NCBI GenBank assembly: GCA_016748015.1
Contig: JAAOMT010000226.1
Coordinates: forward strand, 664,604 to 728,603
Direction: 5' to 3'
DNA from: Geosiphon pyriformis
Lineage: Eukaryota; Glomeromycota; Glomeromycetes; Archaeosporales; Geosiphonaceae
Length of the DNA: 64,000 bases
Shown here: positions 11,638-24,600 of the stretch, piece after piece
Layout: each line of letters opens with the position of its first letter
How positions within the stretch are numbered: position 1 is the stretch's first letter
The notes under the pieces: generated by a model
Told to the model about the DNA's origin: nothing
Database searches by the model: none
What the model saw: only the letters and a program-made list of their open reading frames with translations
Position numbers and translations under genes: made by a program

Positions 11638-12002
11638 GGTTTTTCAAGATATTTAGGTTGTACAGATCGAATAGACAAGACCATGGTAACTCTGACCAGT
11701 TCTCGTAAAATCTCATCTGCCACGTTTTGAGATAACAAGCAAATTTTTTTTTTTTTTTTTACGAGTTTTTCCTATTAATAAGGAAAGTTCGGCTGGGTAA
11801 GCTACTCATAGCCTTTTGAGGAAGTTTGTTACACTTCAATTCATGACTGGTTCGATCAAGATATCAACTTTGGCGATGCATTTCTTGAACCCTTCCACAA
11901 TTTTACAATAAAGATTCCATTTTTTTTTTTACGAAATATTTTATCATAATAAAATCCTACTTTGCAATGGCAAATTAATTGATTGATTATGCTGGAATAA
12001 AA

Positions 12003-12110
12003 CAAGCAAATAAATAAACAAACAAACAAACAAACAAACAAACAAACAAACAAACAAAAAAACAAACAAACAAACAAACAAACCAAACAAGCAAACAAAC
12101 AAACAAACGA
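12003..12110. repeat. (AAAC)n microsatellite
   Basis: About 100 bp of AAAC/CAAA tetramers with a few interruptions. It creates meaningless Cys-Leu-Phe-Val frames on the minus strand. Confidence 0.92.
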
Positions 12111-12418
12111 AGAAATAAAATGCGAGGTCCCGATTAAGAAAAATTAACAATTTCAAGATAAGAGATTTGAAATTAAATAAAAGCTTTTAATTTACTACAT
12201 TCTGAATTGGAAATTTTTAAATTAAATAGTCTTAATAAAAATTTTGACCGTTTTGGAGGAAGCTATTTCGAAAAGAAAGATTTACGTAAACTCTTGAATG
12301 AATTTATTCTAGAAAAAAAAAAAAATTTGGTCTTCATTATCGTGATTTTTACACGATGAGTGAGAGAATTGTTGATAATGAATAATTTTAACTATAAAAA
12401 GTTGATATTCGTTAATTC

Positions 12419-12501
<83 letters not shown>
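12419..12501. repeat. (AAT)n microsatellite
   Basis: A nearly perfect trinucleotide repeat of about 27 units. Confidence 0.95.
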
Positions 12502-12504
<3 letters not shown>

Positions 12505-13240
12505 GGTTAGAAAATACGAATCTATTTGGAATCTTCTGCGATTTATCCTTTATTGTGAGAGAGCTGAAATGCCCTTGAATTACTGGATATATCGTAAACT
12601 GGTATTAAGATTATTATTATTATTTTTCTTATCATTACTTAAAATGTCATATCTTTGTGAGAGAGAAAAAGGAATTATTATATTGAAGAAACAATTGAAA
12701 GGTTTGAAAAAAAATTCATAAAAGATTAATAATATCTTGAAAAAGAAATCAAGAATTTCGATAATTTTGAATTCATAGATAACATTGATAAAGTATGTTA
12801 TTATTTTTTTTTCATTTTTCATTTTTCATTTTTCATTTTTCATTTTTTTTATGATTTAGAATTAAAGATTTAAGCTAAATCGAATTCTTTATCCTGAATT
12901 AGAAAGTATCTTATTGTTTATTAAAAAGTTTTAATTTAATAATTTCCTAATATCCTCAAAAAGTTAAAATAAAAAAGGTTCCTTATCTTTTTCCACATTT
13001 TTCCGAGTAAATTAATTAGTATGAAAAGTCTAGAACCTTAAAAATGTATGTAGGTGCATTAAATTTTCCAGATAATTGGGTCATTTCACATAATATAATA
13101 GATCGAATTTAAAAACATTTTCCATTTAAGTCTTTTTTATTCTCAATATTACTTTGATCAAAAAAAAACCTTTAAAAAGCTTAGCTTATATTTCGAAATT
13201 GTGGCTAGGTAGAGATTTTCTACAATCGAAAAAAAAATTC

Positions 13241-13288
13241 ATATTATTATTATTATTACTATTATTATTATTATTATTATTATTATTG
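13241..13288. repeat. (ATT)n microsatellite
   Basis: Trinucleotide ATT repeat of roughly 15 units with one ACT interruption. Confidence 0.9.
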
Positions 13289-13447
13289 TATTTCGCAATA
13301 AAATACGATGAATGATTTGGTTTTGCTTCAAGAAATTAACCAAATTAAACCAATTGTGGAAAATAAAACATGAAACAATGGATTCATTCATCTTTTAAAT
13401 GATATATTACTATTGTTTTATTAAAATTATTTGTACAATCCCCTCCC

Positions 13448-13467
13448 NNNNNNNNNNNNNNNNNNNN
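13448..13467. other. Assembly gap of 20 N, next to a C homopolymer
   Basis: Twenty unknown bases follow CCCTCCC and are followed directly by a run of about 17 C (13468-13484). A fixed 20-N gap inside a C tract suggests a sequencing drop-out on the homopolymer. The true length is unknown. Confidence 0.97.
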
Positions 13468-14566
13468 CCCCCCCCCCCCCCCCCAAAGAAAATTATGCTT
13501 TTCTATTAAAGGCTCAAGATTTATTAGAATTCAATTTTCACTTATTGTTATCTTGCATGCCACATAATTTTGATCTCCCAAATTGTTTTATCATGAAAAA
13601 AATTATCAAATTTTTAAAGGTGCCGTTAATTTTTTGCCGCTAATGTAATTGGTCGTATTAGTTATTTAACATGATCAATGATGATCAACATCTATGGGAT
13701 GCTGAATGCAGAAAATCTATTGTTCGTTAGAAATTCCCGGGTTTCCCTCAACTCTAATTTCAAAAAAGTCTAAAAGGCTTTTTATCATCATTTTGTAATT
13801 CATGAGAATCGTTGTTTAAAAGGTATTCCAGGGTTTTTATTTGACGATAGAACTTTGTAAAAAACGATAAGTTGATTAAAATATGTTATCTAATAAATTT
13901 GGGAACATGGGATTTCTTTCAAACTATTCACACTAGAACGTGGACTACAATTTAGGAAGGTGTTTTGAAAATTTTACAATAGGATGAAAATCGAGAGATA
14001 AAAAATTATCAGAATTTCTTTAGATTGGAGAAAATCAAGTACCCAATTTATTTTGTAAGCCTGAGCTAGATTTTGTAATCAATTTTTTTTTTGGATCTGA
14101 GGCAATTTTTCTCAAGACCCAAAGGAAATCTTTTTTTGAAAAGAGATAATAGAAAAAAAAGACTGTCTATTAGAATACTTTTTGTTTTACCCTCAAAAGT
14201 CTTGAATGAATGAATTTTTCTTTTATAAGCAGATACTAATTTTGGGGAACAAACGTAACTCAAACTTCTAAGAAAACTTTTTTTTTTGATTGATTTGGAA
14301 ATTTTTTATGAAATTATTTTTCAATTCAATTCAATGAACAATAATATTTAATTGACACTTTATCGCGCCAATTTTCTTAATTAATTAAAATTTAATAATC
14401 TCCGAAGATGTCATATTTTTAAATTATGTTTTTTATTATAAAAATGATACTCTGGAATTTGCCGCCAAAAAGAAAATCTTGAAATTTATTAAAAAGGGAT
14501 AATTGAGATTATAAATTTTTTTATTAAAAAAAACAACAACCTGATAACGTCTTATAAATAATTTAA

Positions 14567-14587
14567 GTAAATAATAATAATAATAAC

Positions 14588-14619
<32 letters not shown>

Positions 14620-14645
14620 TTAATAATAATAAAATAATAATACTA
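14567..14645. repeat. (AAT)n microsatellite, interrupted
   Basis: AAT trinucleotides with AAC and GATT interruptions, about 75 bp. Confidence 0.88.
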
Positions 14646-15211
14646 ATAAAACTCTTTAATGCATCGTGAGCTTTATGTGGGTGTTCGGGTACATTAGCTC
14701 TTATCTGAGACTTTTATTATCATTTTCATATCAAAAGACATTTAATTTTATAACTGTTACTGTACCTTTTCATTTCATTTATATAACCAAAAAATAAAAT
14801 TTCTTATCTACTCATAAAGTATCATTAAAGCTTACTAAAATCTCGGATATGGATATTTAACCCTGTAAAATGTGTCACCCTTTTTCAATTGCTTCAAAAA
14901 AAAAAATTATATTTCAACCACGTTCATTCATAAAATTGTTAGATTTTCACGTGGATGAATATACATGCAACTTGCAAATCAGAGTATGCCTTATCTCATC
15001 ACCTTATTTCATTAGTTAAAAATCACATGCAGCCTAATTACATAAAGATTTTTAAAATATATCAATTTGTCGTATTTTTTTTTTCTCAAGAAAAGCTTTC
15101 AATAAACACCCAAACTGGAACCATTTTATCAATCTTTTGTCATACTTTCCTTAATTCAAGTTTAATTATCTATAACATAATCTCTTATTATTTATTTATT
15201 TATTTATTTAG

Positions 15212-16171
15212 AGAATTAAACTTGAACTATAAACTATTTTCTATTAATATGAAACAAAAGCAAAAAGTAATCCGATTAGATTCAACATTCCGAGTAAGTT
15301 TCTGATGAGAAAGATTTTGAAATTTAATATCAGAACTGGTATTATTATATTGTTTTCTTAACTCGTTTATTTTCAATAAAAGAAAAGTTACCCGGGAATT
15401 TTAAAGGTTTAAAATTCTATGCCTGGAAATGTTAGAATCCGGGAATTTTTATTATCAACATTTCAGTACCTTGCAAAGCAAACATTAAAAGGGTATATCA
15501 AGAGTATATTTTTATGGTTTGTTTACGATAAAACAAAGCTGCGATTGCTATTTTTCTAGTTTCGTTTAGTGTGTCTGTCAGTACGAAAAGGATAAATAAT
15601 CGTAAACTTTAAAGGAAATTCTAATAAAAAAAAAAAAAGGTTACACACTAAAGTTAGCTTTTATATGTTCATTTTTTTAATTTTCTCGAAAATTTCTAAT
15701 TCTGATATTTGAGAACCAAATACATACTAGATCTTTTTAAAATCTACTAGAAAGAACATTTACTGATTATTTGATTGGAAAAAGGTTTTGAGCATTAATT
15801 TTTAAAAAAAGTTCGATTCTTGGGGGGAGGGGGGGTTTTTTTTTAAAGTTAAATTAAACTTTATCTCGAAAAGCTTAAATGAAAAAATCTTAATTCATAT
15901 AAAATTTAAGGTTTTTTTAAAACTTTATCTCGAAGGTAGTTAAAATTAAATTAAATAATTTTTTTGCAGGGTTCTTTGAAATTCAAGGAATTTTATGCTG
16001 CTTGTTTACTTTTGGACAAAGTTAATAAAAAAGATAAGATTCACAGGGCTTTACGAAAAAAGTTTGTAGTAACATTTATCATTATTATTATTATTATTTA
16101 TTATTATTATTTATTATTTTTGATTATAATTATTATTGATTATTATTATTGATTATTATTGATTATTATTG

Positions 16172-16204
<33 letters not shown>

Positions 16205-16710
16205 TTCTGAATGCATAAGAAACCAAACCCTAAAAATAATAGAATACTTTTGCCATGCAGAATAATCATTTAATGAAAAATTCTTGGGTCCCAATTTTTA
16301 AAGCTTGAAACTATCAACAAACAGACTTCAAATTTGGAAATCATTGTAAAAAAAACTCAAACTCTTATCAATTTATATAATTTACAAGCTTTTACTTTAT
16401 CCTTTTAAATAAAGTGGTAAAAATTGTTGAACACCATGTAAAAATTTTTGGTAAGCTTTTGATGGGGAATTTCGATTATCCAGATTTGAAATTAAATAAT
16501 CTTTGTCAAATACTTATTAACACATATGGAGAAATGGAAAATCTTTGCCATTTAAATTATTCGAAAAAACTTTTTCGTGATATCAAGCAAATTCGGTAAA
16601 TATCGTGAACTGTAATTTCACGTCTTATCTTTGGTTTTCCCATTAGAACTTTTATGTGTGTGAGACTAACGTTATATTATCAAGAAACCGCACGGACCAA
16701 GAACCTTTAA
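15212..16710 (+). CDS. Uncertain multi-exon gene or relic of unknown family
   Basis: Four exon-like blocks: 15212-15293 (LNLNYKLFSINMKQKQK, ends TFR at a GTAAGT donor), 15970-16061 (SLKFKEFYAACLLLDKVNKK), 16415-16595 (KIVEHHVKIFGKLLMGNF and LCQILINTYGEMENL) and 16647-16710, ending in TAA. The 1-2 and 3-4 junctions keep frame. The 2-3 junction (intron carrying an ATT microsatellite) is off by one base with the sites I can see, so there is either a missed site or a frameshift. No start exon is established. The blocks are Lys/Leu-rich and helical, with no motif that I recognise. It may be a degraded gene. Confidence 0.35.
16079..16204. repeat. Compound (ATT)n / (GATT ATT)n microsatellite
   Basis: About 125 bp of ATT units with interspersed TTGATT, inside the presumed second intron of the uncertain gene at 15.2-16.7 kb. 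Confidence 0.9.
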
Positions 16711-17862
16711 TCAATGTTAAAATTAGAAAACCTTTTATATTTTATATTTTCATATGTTATAGAAATTGAGATTGAAGACCAATTCCTTAGAGGGTTTAAT
16801 TTAAATCCTCTAATTAATTTCTTGATATGCCGAAAGTGAACATGCTATTAACCAATATTTTTACATTTTTTTGAAAACAAGATTTTCATGTAATAGTGAA
16901 AAACTTTTTTTTTTTAATTCCAATATTTTTTTCTGAAATCCTTTGCTTTTCGTAGGAATTACTTGATTGTATGAATAATTTTTATTTTTAAATTTCTCAT
17001 CTTTGAGGCGTAAAAATAAAAATAACATGCAAGAAACTTTTTTTATACAATCAATCAATTAATTATGTAATAATTCTTTTTCGAATTTATATCCAAATAA
17101 TTTCAAATTAAAGAAAAAAAAAAAGAAAAAAACATTCCATGTTTTTCAAAGATTAAGTCATACAATTTAATAATTGATTATATTCATGATTAGGTTTTTA
17201 ATTGATTAATTTCGAATGATTGAAGAAGTTAACATTTTGATTAAAATTTAACTTTTTCGGAAAATTTTAATTTTAATGATCGATTTCCATAAGAGTTTTC
17301 GGGAAAAATTCTTAGATTTCAGTATCGTGGTAATGATAAAGTGTTTTGATCGTTTTATGAGTTGATTGATTTACTTCTTCAGGCTTATCAATGGGCGTAA
17401 CTCAAAAAAGTCCAATGATCAATGAAAAAGATACTCGTTATTATAATATTAAAATTTCTCGTGAGAACAAAGTTTTGATCTGAAATTTAAATGGTCAGAA
17501 AATTCTTCAGATTAACTAAAAAAGTAGGTAGAAGATTTAATTTTTGAAAATTATCAAAACATTTCTTTAAATACAAATATCTGATCTTTTAGTGAGTCAA
17601 GATTTATCAAGCAAACATGTGTGTTTTATTTAGTGTACCCCACAAAAATTTTGGAGTTGATTATTTTTTAGTGGAAAACCTTAAAAAAAAAAAATATCGC
17701 TTTTTAGATAACCTCTTTAGGATATACTAGTTCGATTTACTTGTTATCTCAAACAAAAATAGTAAGTTCAAGATTCGATATTATTTCAAAAATTTTATTT
17801 CTTAAAGACCCTTACAAGATGAGTCATAATGTCACTTGTTTCATATAGTGGGTGAGTGGATA

Positions 17863-17913
17863 GGTAAGTAGTTAGGTAGGTAGGTAGGTAGGTAGGTAGG
17901 TAAGTAGGTAGGT
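17863..17913. repeat. (GTAG)n microsatellite
   Basis: About 12 GTAG/GTAA tetramers in a row. Confidence 0.9.
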
Positions 17914-18679
17914 GAATTATATTATCTTTTCTCATTTGAAAATAATCAAATTTTTTTTTATTCTCAAGATTAATTTTAATTTTAATTTTTTTAATTATAA
18001 TAAATAAACTGAGATTTGATTTTTAACTACTTTAAGAAAATTGATAACAATATTTTTATTGAAATTTGATTTCTAAAAATTTTTTTTTTTTTTGATATGC
18101 CAGACAACAAAGTATATCAAAATAATAATATTTTCATACGAATAAATTCAATTTCAAAAATTTGGAATAGTTGCAAAGATTATTAAATTTTGTGTTATGT
18201 TTTTTTATGGCTTTAACAAAAAAAGTTAATAATAATAATATATATATATATATATATATTATTATATTTCACTATCTTTATAGAAAGTAGCAAGATTACT
18301 TTAAAAGATCAAATCTATTCTATTTTCTTGAATTTTATTTTTCATGCCTTTATGATTTTTTTTTTTATTTTTTCAAATTACTTGAACACAACTAAAATTT
18401 ATAATAACTTGATAATCAATTTATAGTTACCTCTTTTGTAATTGGTCTTTTTTAATGAACTTTAGAAAAGTCGAAAAAATTTGAACAGATCTTTACTAAA
18501 TTTAATTTAAATGATAACATATAATCTTGAAACATGGAAAAAAGTCCCCTGATTCCAACATTTAATATATTCAATGATTCCCAAATCCTTATCAAAAAAT
18601 ATTTTAAAGTTTTAAAAAAGTACCAACTTTTTCAATCACGGCTGATAGAAACCTAACTTGGGGTAAATCATAATTAAAA

Positions 18680-18691
18680 AAAAAAGAAAAG

Positions 18692-18768
<77 letters not shown>
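18680..18768. repeat. Poly-A tract of about 90 bp
   Basis: Near-uninterrupted A run with three single G interruptions. It is long enough that its length in the assembly is unreliable. No transposon-like sequence sits immediately upstream, so I do not read it as a retroelement tail. Confidence 0.85.
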
Positions 18769-19643
18769 TTTTGTCACGAAAAAGGAAAAGATCCGTCATA
18801 CTAAGCGTCATTGTTTTTTTAATTTCGATATTATTTCCATTAAAGATTTAGTATCACTGTACAGAGATCAAGATGTCTCTAAATATCTTTTTGATTTGTG
18901 TATATTAAGGTCAACATGATTTTAAACATATTTAAACATACAAAGAGGGCCTAATTTTTATTTGGGTCACTCTTATTAAAAAAATTTTTAATAGTATTTA
19001 CTTGAAAATTATTATATATATATATATATATATATATATTTTTGAAAAGATCATTTTTTGATGTTCCCTAGCAAATCTATCCTAATAATCCTTATCTAGA
19101 CAGATAAGAGTTAAAACTATGATCGTTATTAACCGGGTTCACTTTTACTTTTAATCTAAAGCTAATAGAAAATATTTATAATATTTGTATATACCATCAA
19201 ACAGAAAAGGGAAAAACTTTTTGTATGAATTTTTGTGTTTTTAAAAAATTTAATCAAAAAGGTGATTAAAATTTATATTCTAAAAATTTCTTAATAATTA
19301 CACGGATTTGAAGAAATGAGGAAAGGAATTTCGTTGGCTAAGTCACGGAATTGAAGAAATAGGGAAAAGAGTCTCGTTAGTTAATTACATGTGGATAATT
19401 AATTTAGACGGATCTCTTTATTTTTTTATTTATTTTTTAAAATTAAAACAACCAATTTAAGAATTTTAAAGTATAATTTTCAAATAAATACATAATATTT
19501 AATCGATCAATTGTTCAAGCTTTTTCCAGGGAACTGAATAAGAGATATTAGATTTTTTTATATTGAATATAGTTTACTTCAATTAATACTTTAAAACGAT
19601 TTGAAAACACTTCAAAAACACTTTTTTCTAATCTCATGCCAAC

Positions 19644-19651
19644 TATAAATA
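19644..19651 (+). promoter_or_regulatory. TATA box of RlpA-like paralogue 2
   Basis: TATAAATA 227-234 bp upstream of the ATG at 19878. Its position matches the boxes of the three other paralogues (about 209-261 bp upstream). Confidence 0.5.
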
Positions 19652-19877
19652 CCAAGCTTCCCTCGACTTTCAAAAAATTTCTTCATCTCAAAAATTGAGC
19701 TTTCAAAGTAAATAGTTTTTGTTCTTAAATCTATTCTAACGATACGATCCCAATAGAAAGCATTTGAGATTTTACGATTTAAAAAATAACCTTCAAAATA
19801 AAATTATCAGTTCTCAGTGAATCTATCACAATACTGTTTATAAAATACATATAATTTCAATCACTCACACACACAAA

Positions 19878-20315
19878 ATGAAGTTTAACCTCGCAAAAAT
19901 TACTCAAGTCTTCGTCCTAGTGATTTATGTTAATTTCGTCGTCTCGGCACCGATTCCACACCCAGAATCTAGTAATATTGATTCTCTAGAGAAACGAGAC
20001 AATTTCAATTACGGCCAAGGAACATATTTCCAACCGAGTTTAGGCGCTTGTGGTTCATGGGTTGGCTCTAATGCCAAAATTGTCGCATTAGCAGCTCCCT
20101 ATTTCGATCCTCATTCACATGGTGGCAGTCCAAATCAAAACTCTCTATGTGGCAAGAAAGTTCGCATCTGGCGAGGCGAAAAATCTACTGAAGCAATTGT
20201 ACAAGATCGTTGTCCAGAATGTGCCTATAGTGACATCGATATGTCGCCAGAAGTATTTAAAGAAATCGCCTCAAGTTCGGAAGGACGAATTCCTATCAAA
20301 TGGTCAATGGTTTAA
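19878..20315 (+). CDS. Secreted RlpA/expansin-like protein (double-psi beta-barrel), paralogue 2
   Basis: Single exon, 145 residues. Signal peptide with cleavage near VVSAPIP, a short propeptide ending in a Kex2-like dibasic site (SLEKR, about residues 36-40), then the barrel domain: GQGTYFQPSLGACG, IVALAAPYFDP, LCGKKV, QDRCPEC and DIDMSP, ending in RIPIKW. The His of the HDRC box of the other three is Gln here. It is the most divergent member of the window's four and the only one on the plus strand. Role as for the family: extracellular, cell-wall or apoplast acting, substrate not deducible. Confidence 0.9.
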   Translation: MKFNLAKITQVFVLVIYVNFVVSAPIPHPESSNIDSLEKRDNFNYGQGTYFQPSLGACGSWVGSNAKIVALAAPYFDPHSHGGSPNQNSLCGKKVRIWRGEKSTEAIVQDRCPECAYSDIDMSPEVFKEIASSSEGRIPIKWSMV

Positions 20316-21452
20316 AATTATTTTTGTTAATTGTTTGATTGAATGAATCCCGAAAATATTTTCCCTTTTTCGTTAAAAAGTAGCTTTAAATGGTTCAAGG
20401 CCGAGCCTCCACCACTCTATAAATATTTTAATTCTGTTAAATTCACTAAAAAATCTTTATTCTCACTGTGTCAATAACCCCTCCCCCCCCCTGTAGTATA
20501 TATCTAAAAGTAATATTCAATCCTTGTAATAATAGTACATAATAACCTAGCCAGAGTATTTTACACTGGATTATTAAGATAAATTGATTTGACCTTAAGC
20601 ATCTTTTGTAATTTGTAATATATATTTAAAAAAAAATAAAATGATCAAAATTTTTTCCTTAATTGCAAAAATTTTTTCTGTGTGCTATTATATTCTATTT
20701 TTACTAATAATGCTCATATCTCATTTTTTAAAAAAATTTAAGAAACTTTTTTTCCTATTTGAAAATTTTCTTATAAATGAGTCATGAAATAAATGTTTTA
20801 ATTACTTCGGATCTATTATTTGCTATTTAACTATTATGAATAATTCATAGTTCATGTTTTATATCATGTATGAACCTACATGTTTCAATTAGAAATCTGA
20901 AACAAAATTTTAATTTCAAAAGATTGCTTTGAAGTTCCCTTGCTTTTAAATTTTATAGAGTGGGCTAAAGTTTTTTTGGTCGTAAAAAGTAAAATCAATA
21001 TCAAGTATTTTTATTATGCACTGAACCCATAATAAATCAATATGGATCTCATTAATTTTTGAAGGATCTACACTCATCCGTATGAATTCGAAGACAGAGA
21101 CAAAATTTTGTGTGAAAGAACAATATTATTTTATTGAATTACTTCTTCATTTAAATGATTGCAAATTAGAGTTTGCCTGCTTTTATATCAATCAGGCCAA
21201 GAGCAATTGGCATTTGGTTTCAATATGCTTTGTAATTTACAAGATAAATGAGTTAATCTTTTAATCCTCAAAATTAGCACGAACCAAATTTATAACTCAA
21301 GGGTCAGGGCAACTATTTTACAGTTTCAATATAAATTATCTTGTATTCTAGTAATCATGTAAACCTTTGAGAAATTCCTTCAGAGATTACTTTAACTGTG
21401 AAAGCAAACACCATTTTACTTTCTCACTTCTTAACTTTTGCCTTATCCAAGA
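20316..21452. other. Intergenic region between RlpA-like 2 and the subtilase
   Basis: Tail-to-tail spacer holding the 3' flanks of both genes. A C-run is at about 20480-20490. A 60-codon frame at 21082-21264 has no features that argue for a gene. Confidence 0.6.
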
Positions 21453-24400
21453 TTACAGTTTTGCAAGAATATCAGCTGCTTTTGTCCGTTTTATATCTAT
21501 TTGTGGACTGACCCAAATCTCCCAATCTATTTTCTTTTTCTGATCCCCAAAAGGTTTCAAGGCTGAAACAACCAATCTATATGAGCCATTTGGAACATCG
21601 AAATTTCTTTGACCATCTTTTTTGTTAATTTTTCCATTCCAGAGAAATGGTGTTGCCAATTTTGTTGTGGAATTATTATTTCTTGAAAGAAATAGATTGA
21701 CGCCTTCATGTTGAATAGTTCCAAGTGAATCTGGTACAAGTAAAGGTATTCCTTCAGGAGGCTTTGGATCTTCTTTAACAGGTGAGGTCATATTAATAGT
21801 TGGTGCAAGTTCTGGATTATCACGACGCATGAAACGTAGTGTACGTTTATTGCGGTGCTTTCTTGATTTTTCAATAGAATCCGCCTGGGAACTAGTCTTT
21901 TTAGGGGGTGGGGTGATTGATTTTGATGCTGATCCGATGGCTGGACTCCCAATATTTGATTGAACTTTGGTGTTGGCTGGGGTGACATCAATTGTTAGAA
22001 TACGTGTGCCTTGGGCAAGTCGGACAACCAGCAATGGGCTATCTTCACCCACTAATGTGAATGTTACTTTTTCGCTTCGGCTAGTGATAAGCTGTTGGCT
22101 TGGTGTTTGAATGAACGGAGTTCCAGATAATATGTCAATAATTGGAAGTGTCTTCATTGAGCCTTTCATGCCCATATATGGAACACTAAAGGTCTTTTTA
22201 TTTGTATTGTCGGTGAATAAGATAAATCCCGAGTACATAAAATGTTTGGCATCGTCTAAATTTGATGGTGGCGTGATTTTGACTTTTACCTTTCTTGATT
22301 CGCCATTTTTCAGAGTGAAAGAACTTTCCGAGAATAGAACCTTTGCAAAGGATTTTTGGGAGATGGGTTCTTGAATTGGTACGAATACATCTGTCCCATA
22401 ACCATTGATTGCTTCAGCTCCGACATGACTCACACTATATTTTGCAGTCTTTTTCCCTGTATTGATTATAGTTAGAGTTGTATCGTCATTGAAATTAGCT
22501 GAATCATTCAATGCAAGTTTTCCTGGAGTAATCACAGTAGTTGCAGTCAACGCATTTAGTAGATTAATCAAACCAGCCCCTTGTCGTGTTACGCTCGTAT
22601 GAACCGTCTGATTTTTTTCATTTGGGAGTAATTCAACTGGTCGAGCAGTATTCATCAATAAATTCCGGGCTTTGACCGGGCTCATTCTACCTTTTGCCTG
22701 GAATAAAATAGCAACGCATCCAGCCATATATGGAGATGCCATACTACTTCCAGATAATGTCTTATAGGAGCCGAGTTTTTGGGGATAGGTGCTGAAAATT
22801 GTACCACCTGGAGCTGCAATCTCTGGTTTCAAATCCAATTCATTTGAGGGACCATATGAACTGAAATCCGAAATTGTTCCCCCAGACGGATTCACAAAGG
22901 CTTCCATTTTATCAGAAAATTTGAGGCTGACCATTTTATTTTTTCGGATTTGATCAAATAAGAAAACTCCATCGCTTGATGAGATTAAAGCACTTGGAAT
23001 TCTGATTGATGGTGAATTTGTTATAAGTGGGAACAAAACGCTGGCCACATTATCATAGAATAAGACACCAATTGCACCACCTCCTTGAGAATTCAAGAGT
23101 TTTTGTGTGAATGAGCAAGAGCCACGTCGAACCAATGCAATCTTCCCCTTTAAAGAATTTTCTGGGATAGATGTACATGCATCGTCTATTACATTCGTGT
23201 TGTTACTTATGGAAACGATTTGTGGGATTCCAGTAATATTGTACCGAGTCGCGTTTGCGGTCAAATATTGAATCTTTCGGTCTGCAACGGTGCTTGTGTT
23301 AAGAAAAAAACCCAAAACCTTGGCATTATCAACGGATGCAACAGAGATTGCACTTGATGCAACGCTGGGTGTTGATGCCATAAAAATTCCTTGGTCTCCA
23401 TCATTTCCAATGGCAGATACTATGGTTAAATTTTTTTGTGACAATCTTTGGGCCACTACAGCATCAGGGCTTTGATCCCATCCAGCGGCACCTCCAAGAG
23501 AAAGATTGATAATATCCATTCCATCTTTATATGCCCTTTCCATAGCTTTAATAACCAAATCATTAGCGGATGAACCAGTGCACCCAAAAACTCGATAGAT
23601 TCCAAGGGTCACTACAAAGTTTGCGTTATAAGCATTATTTCAATTATATTTCTAAATTAAGAATCAGAATTTTAAATACTCACCTCCGGGGGCAACACCA
23701 GTAAAATTTTTGACTTTATCATCGGCCGCCAATATTCCAGCGACATGTGTGCCATGACCAGCACATGTATCTAACGGATCATCATCGCTTATGGGAGTAT
23801 TTGAACCGTTGAAATTATCTCCAACAAAATCAAAACCAAATTGAATTTTACAACTGGGAGTTTTGTAACAATTACCAAAAGCGGGATGCGTATAATCGAT
23901 GCCAGAGTCAATTATTCCAACCTATTAAAATAAGAATTAGACATGAAGAATTTGCTTCAAGTGATTGGATCAAGAGAAAAATTTTACTCGTACCTTTATT
24001 CCTTTACCATTGAAACCGAGGGTCTGTTGAACTTGCGCAACGCCAGTAAGCTCATCAGCAAAAAATACGGTTGGTTGCACTACATCGTTATTAACAAAGA
24101 ACTTTGGACGCTCAATGATTGACTGGTATTGAAAAAGAATCATGAATTTTGATTAATTTTTAAATGAATGTTTATCTACTCCTTCCAAAATCATCTTCCT
24201 AATAGCTTACCACTGGCCAGACATTTTTTACAGCTCCTAACTCAGTTAACTTTTCCAAATCATCATCGTCATCAATGGTTAGGGAAACGGCTTTAATTAA
24301 ATCATCAAAAGTATCACGTAATTTGTAACCAATTCCCGAATGCTGTATTGACCCTAAAAAACTCTTGGCTAAATTTGGTGCGGCTGTATCAGTACCATTA

Positions 24401-24600
24401 TTTACACTAAAACTTAATGGTTTGTTGCCTAATTCTGATAAAAATGACTCATCATATTCAACAAAATATGTTCTTGGGAGAGTTGGATAATTTTGTGGTG
24501 GAACTCTAAATTTTCCGGCGAATGTTGTTGAAAGAGAGCAGAGAAGAAGAAACGAATAAATAATTAAATGAATGGATCTAGTTGCTACTTGATGCATCAT
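21453..24600 (-). CDS. Secreted subtilisin-like serine protease (S8) with PA domain, 4 exons
   Basis: Exons 24211-24600, 23994-24122, 23684-23921 and 21453-23611 give 971 residues with intact phases. Order: signal peptide (about 1-28), inhibitor I9-type prodomain (to about 130), catalytic domain with Asp178 (VGIIDSGID), His229 (GHGTHVAG), oxyanion Asn322 (SAIGN) and Ser542 (SGSSMASP), a protease-associated insert between Asn and Ser (about 370-480, with GKIALVRRGSCSF), then Fn3-like beta domains and a basic, low-complexity linker (about 800-850) before a last beta-rich part. The triad is complete, so the enzyme should be an active, broad extracellular endoprotease after prodomain removal. Length and architecture fit PA-containing subtilases of fungi (and bacterial minor extracellular proteases). 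The start was chosen at the ATG giving a signal peptide; the second Met codon directly follows it. Confidence 0.93.

Larger units (their letters stand above)
10500..15200. other. Long repeat-rich intergenic region
   Basis: No supported gene. Open frames here are artefacts of repeats (poly-Ile from AAT, Cys-Leu-Phe-Val from AAAC) or short AT-rich frames without domains. A frame at 14955-15100 (starting MNIHATCK) has a somewhat protein-like start and could be an exon of the uncertain gene that follows, but no splice sites link it convincingly. Confidence 0.5.
16711..19640. other. Repeat-rich intergenic region
   Basis: No gene supported on either strand. It contains a GTAG repeat, AT dinucleotide tracts at about 18236-18260 and 19012-19040, and a very long A homopolymer at 18680-18768. 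The last part leads into the promoter of RlpA-like paralogue 2. Confidence 0.6.

Noticed and set aside
12003-12110. Regular short repeats that might suggest a CRISPR-like array
   Set aside because: They are contiguous AAAC tetramers with no spacers; a plain microsatellite in a eukaryotic genome.
11856-12156. Cys-rich minus-strand frames resembling a Cys-Leu-Phe-Val repeat protein
   Set aside because: Both frames are translations of the AAAC microsatellite in different registers; no start context or domain.
12360-12578. Frame with a long Ile run
   Set aside because: Product of the AAT microsatellite.
13431-13643. Open frame running over the N gap
   Set aside because: It depends on unknown bases and a Pro run coded by the C homopolymer; the rest has no features.
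18680-18768. Poly-A tract as the tail of a retrotransposon or processed pseudogene
   Set aside because: No coding or reverse-transcriptase-like sequence upstream and no target duplication visible; more likely a homopolymer expansion.
23290-23475. Plus-strand frames inside the subtilase (also 22111-22374)
   Set aside because: Shadows of the subtilase coding frame; no independent features.
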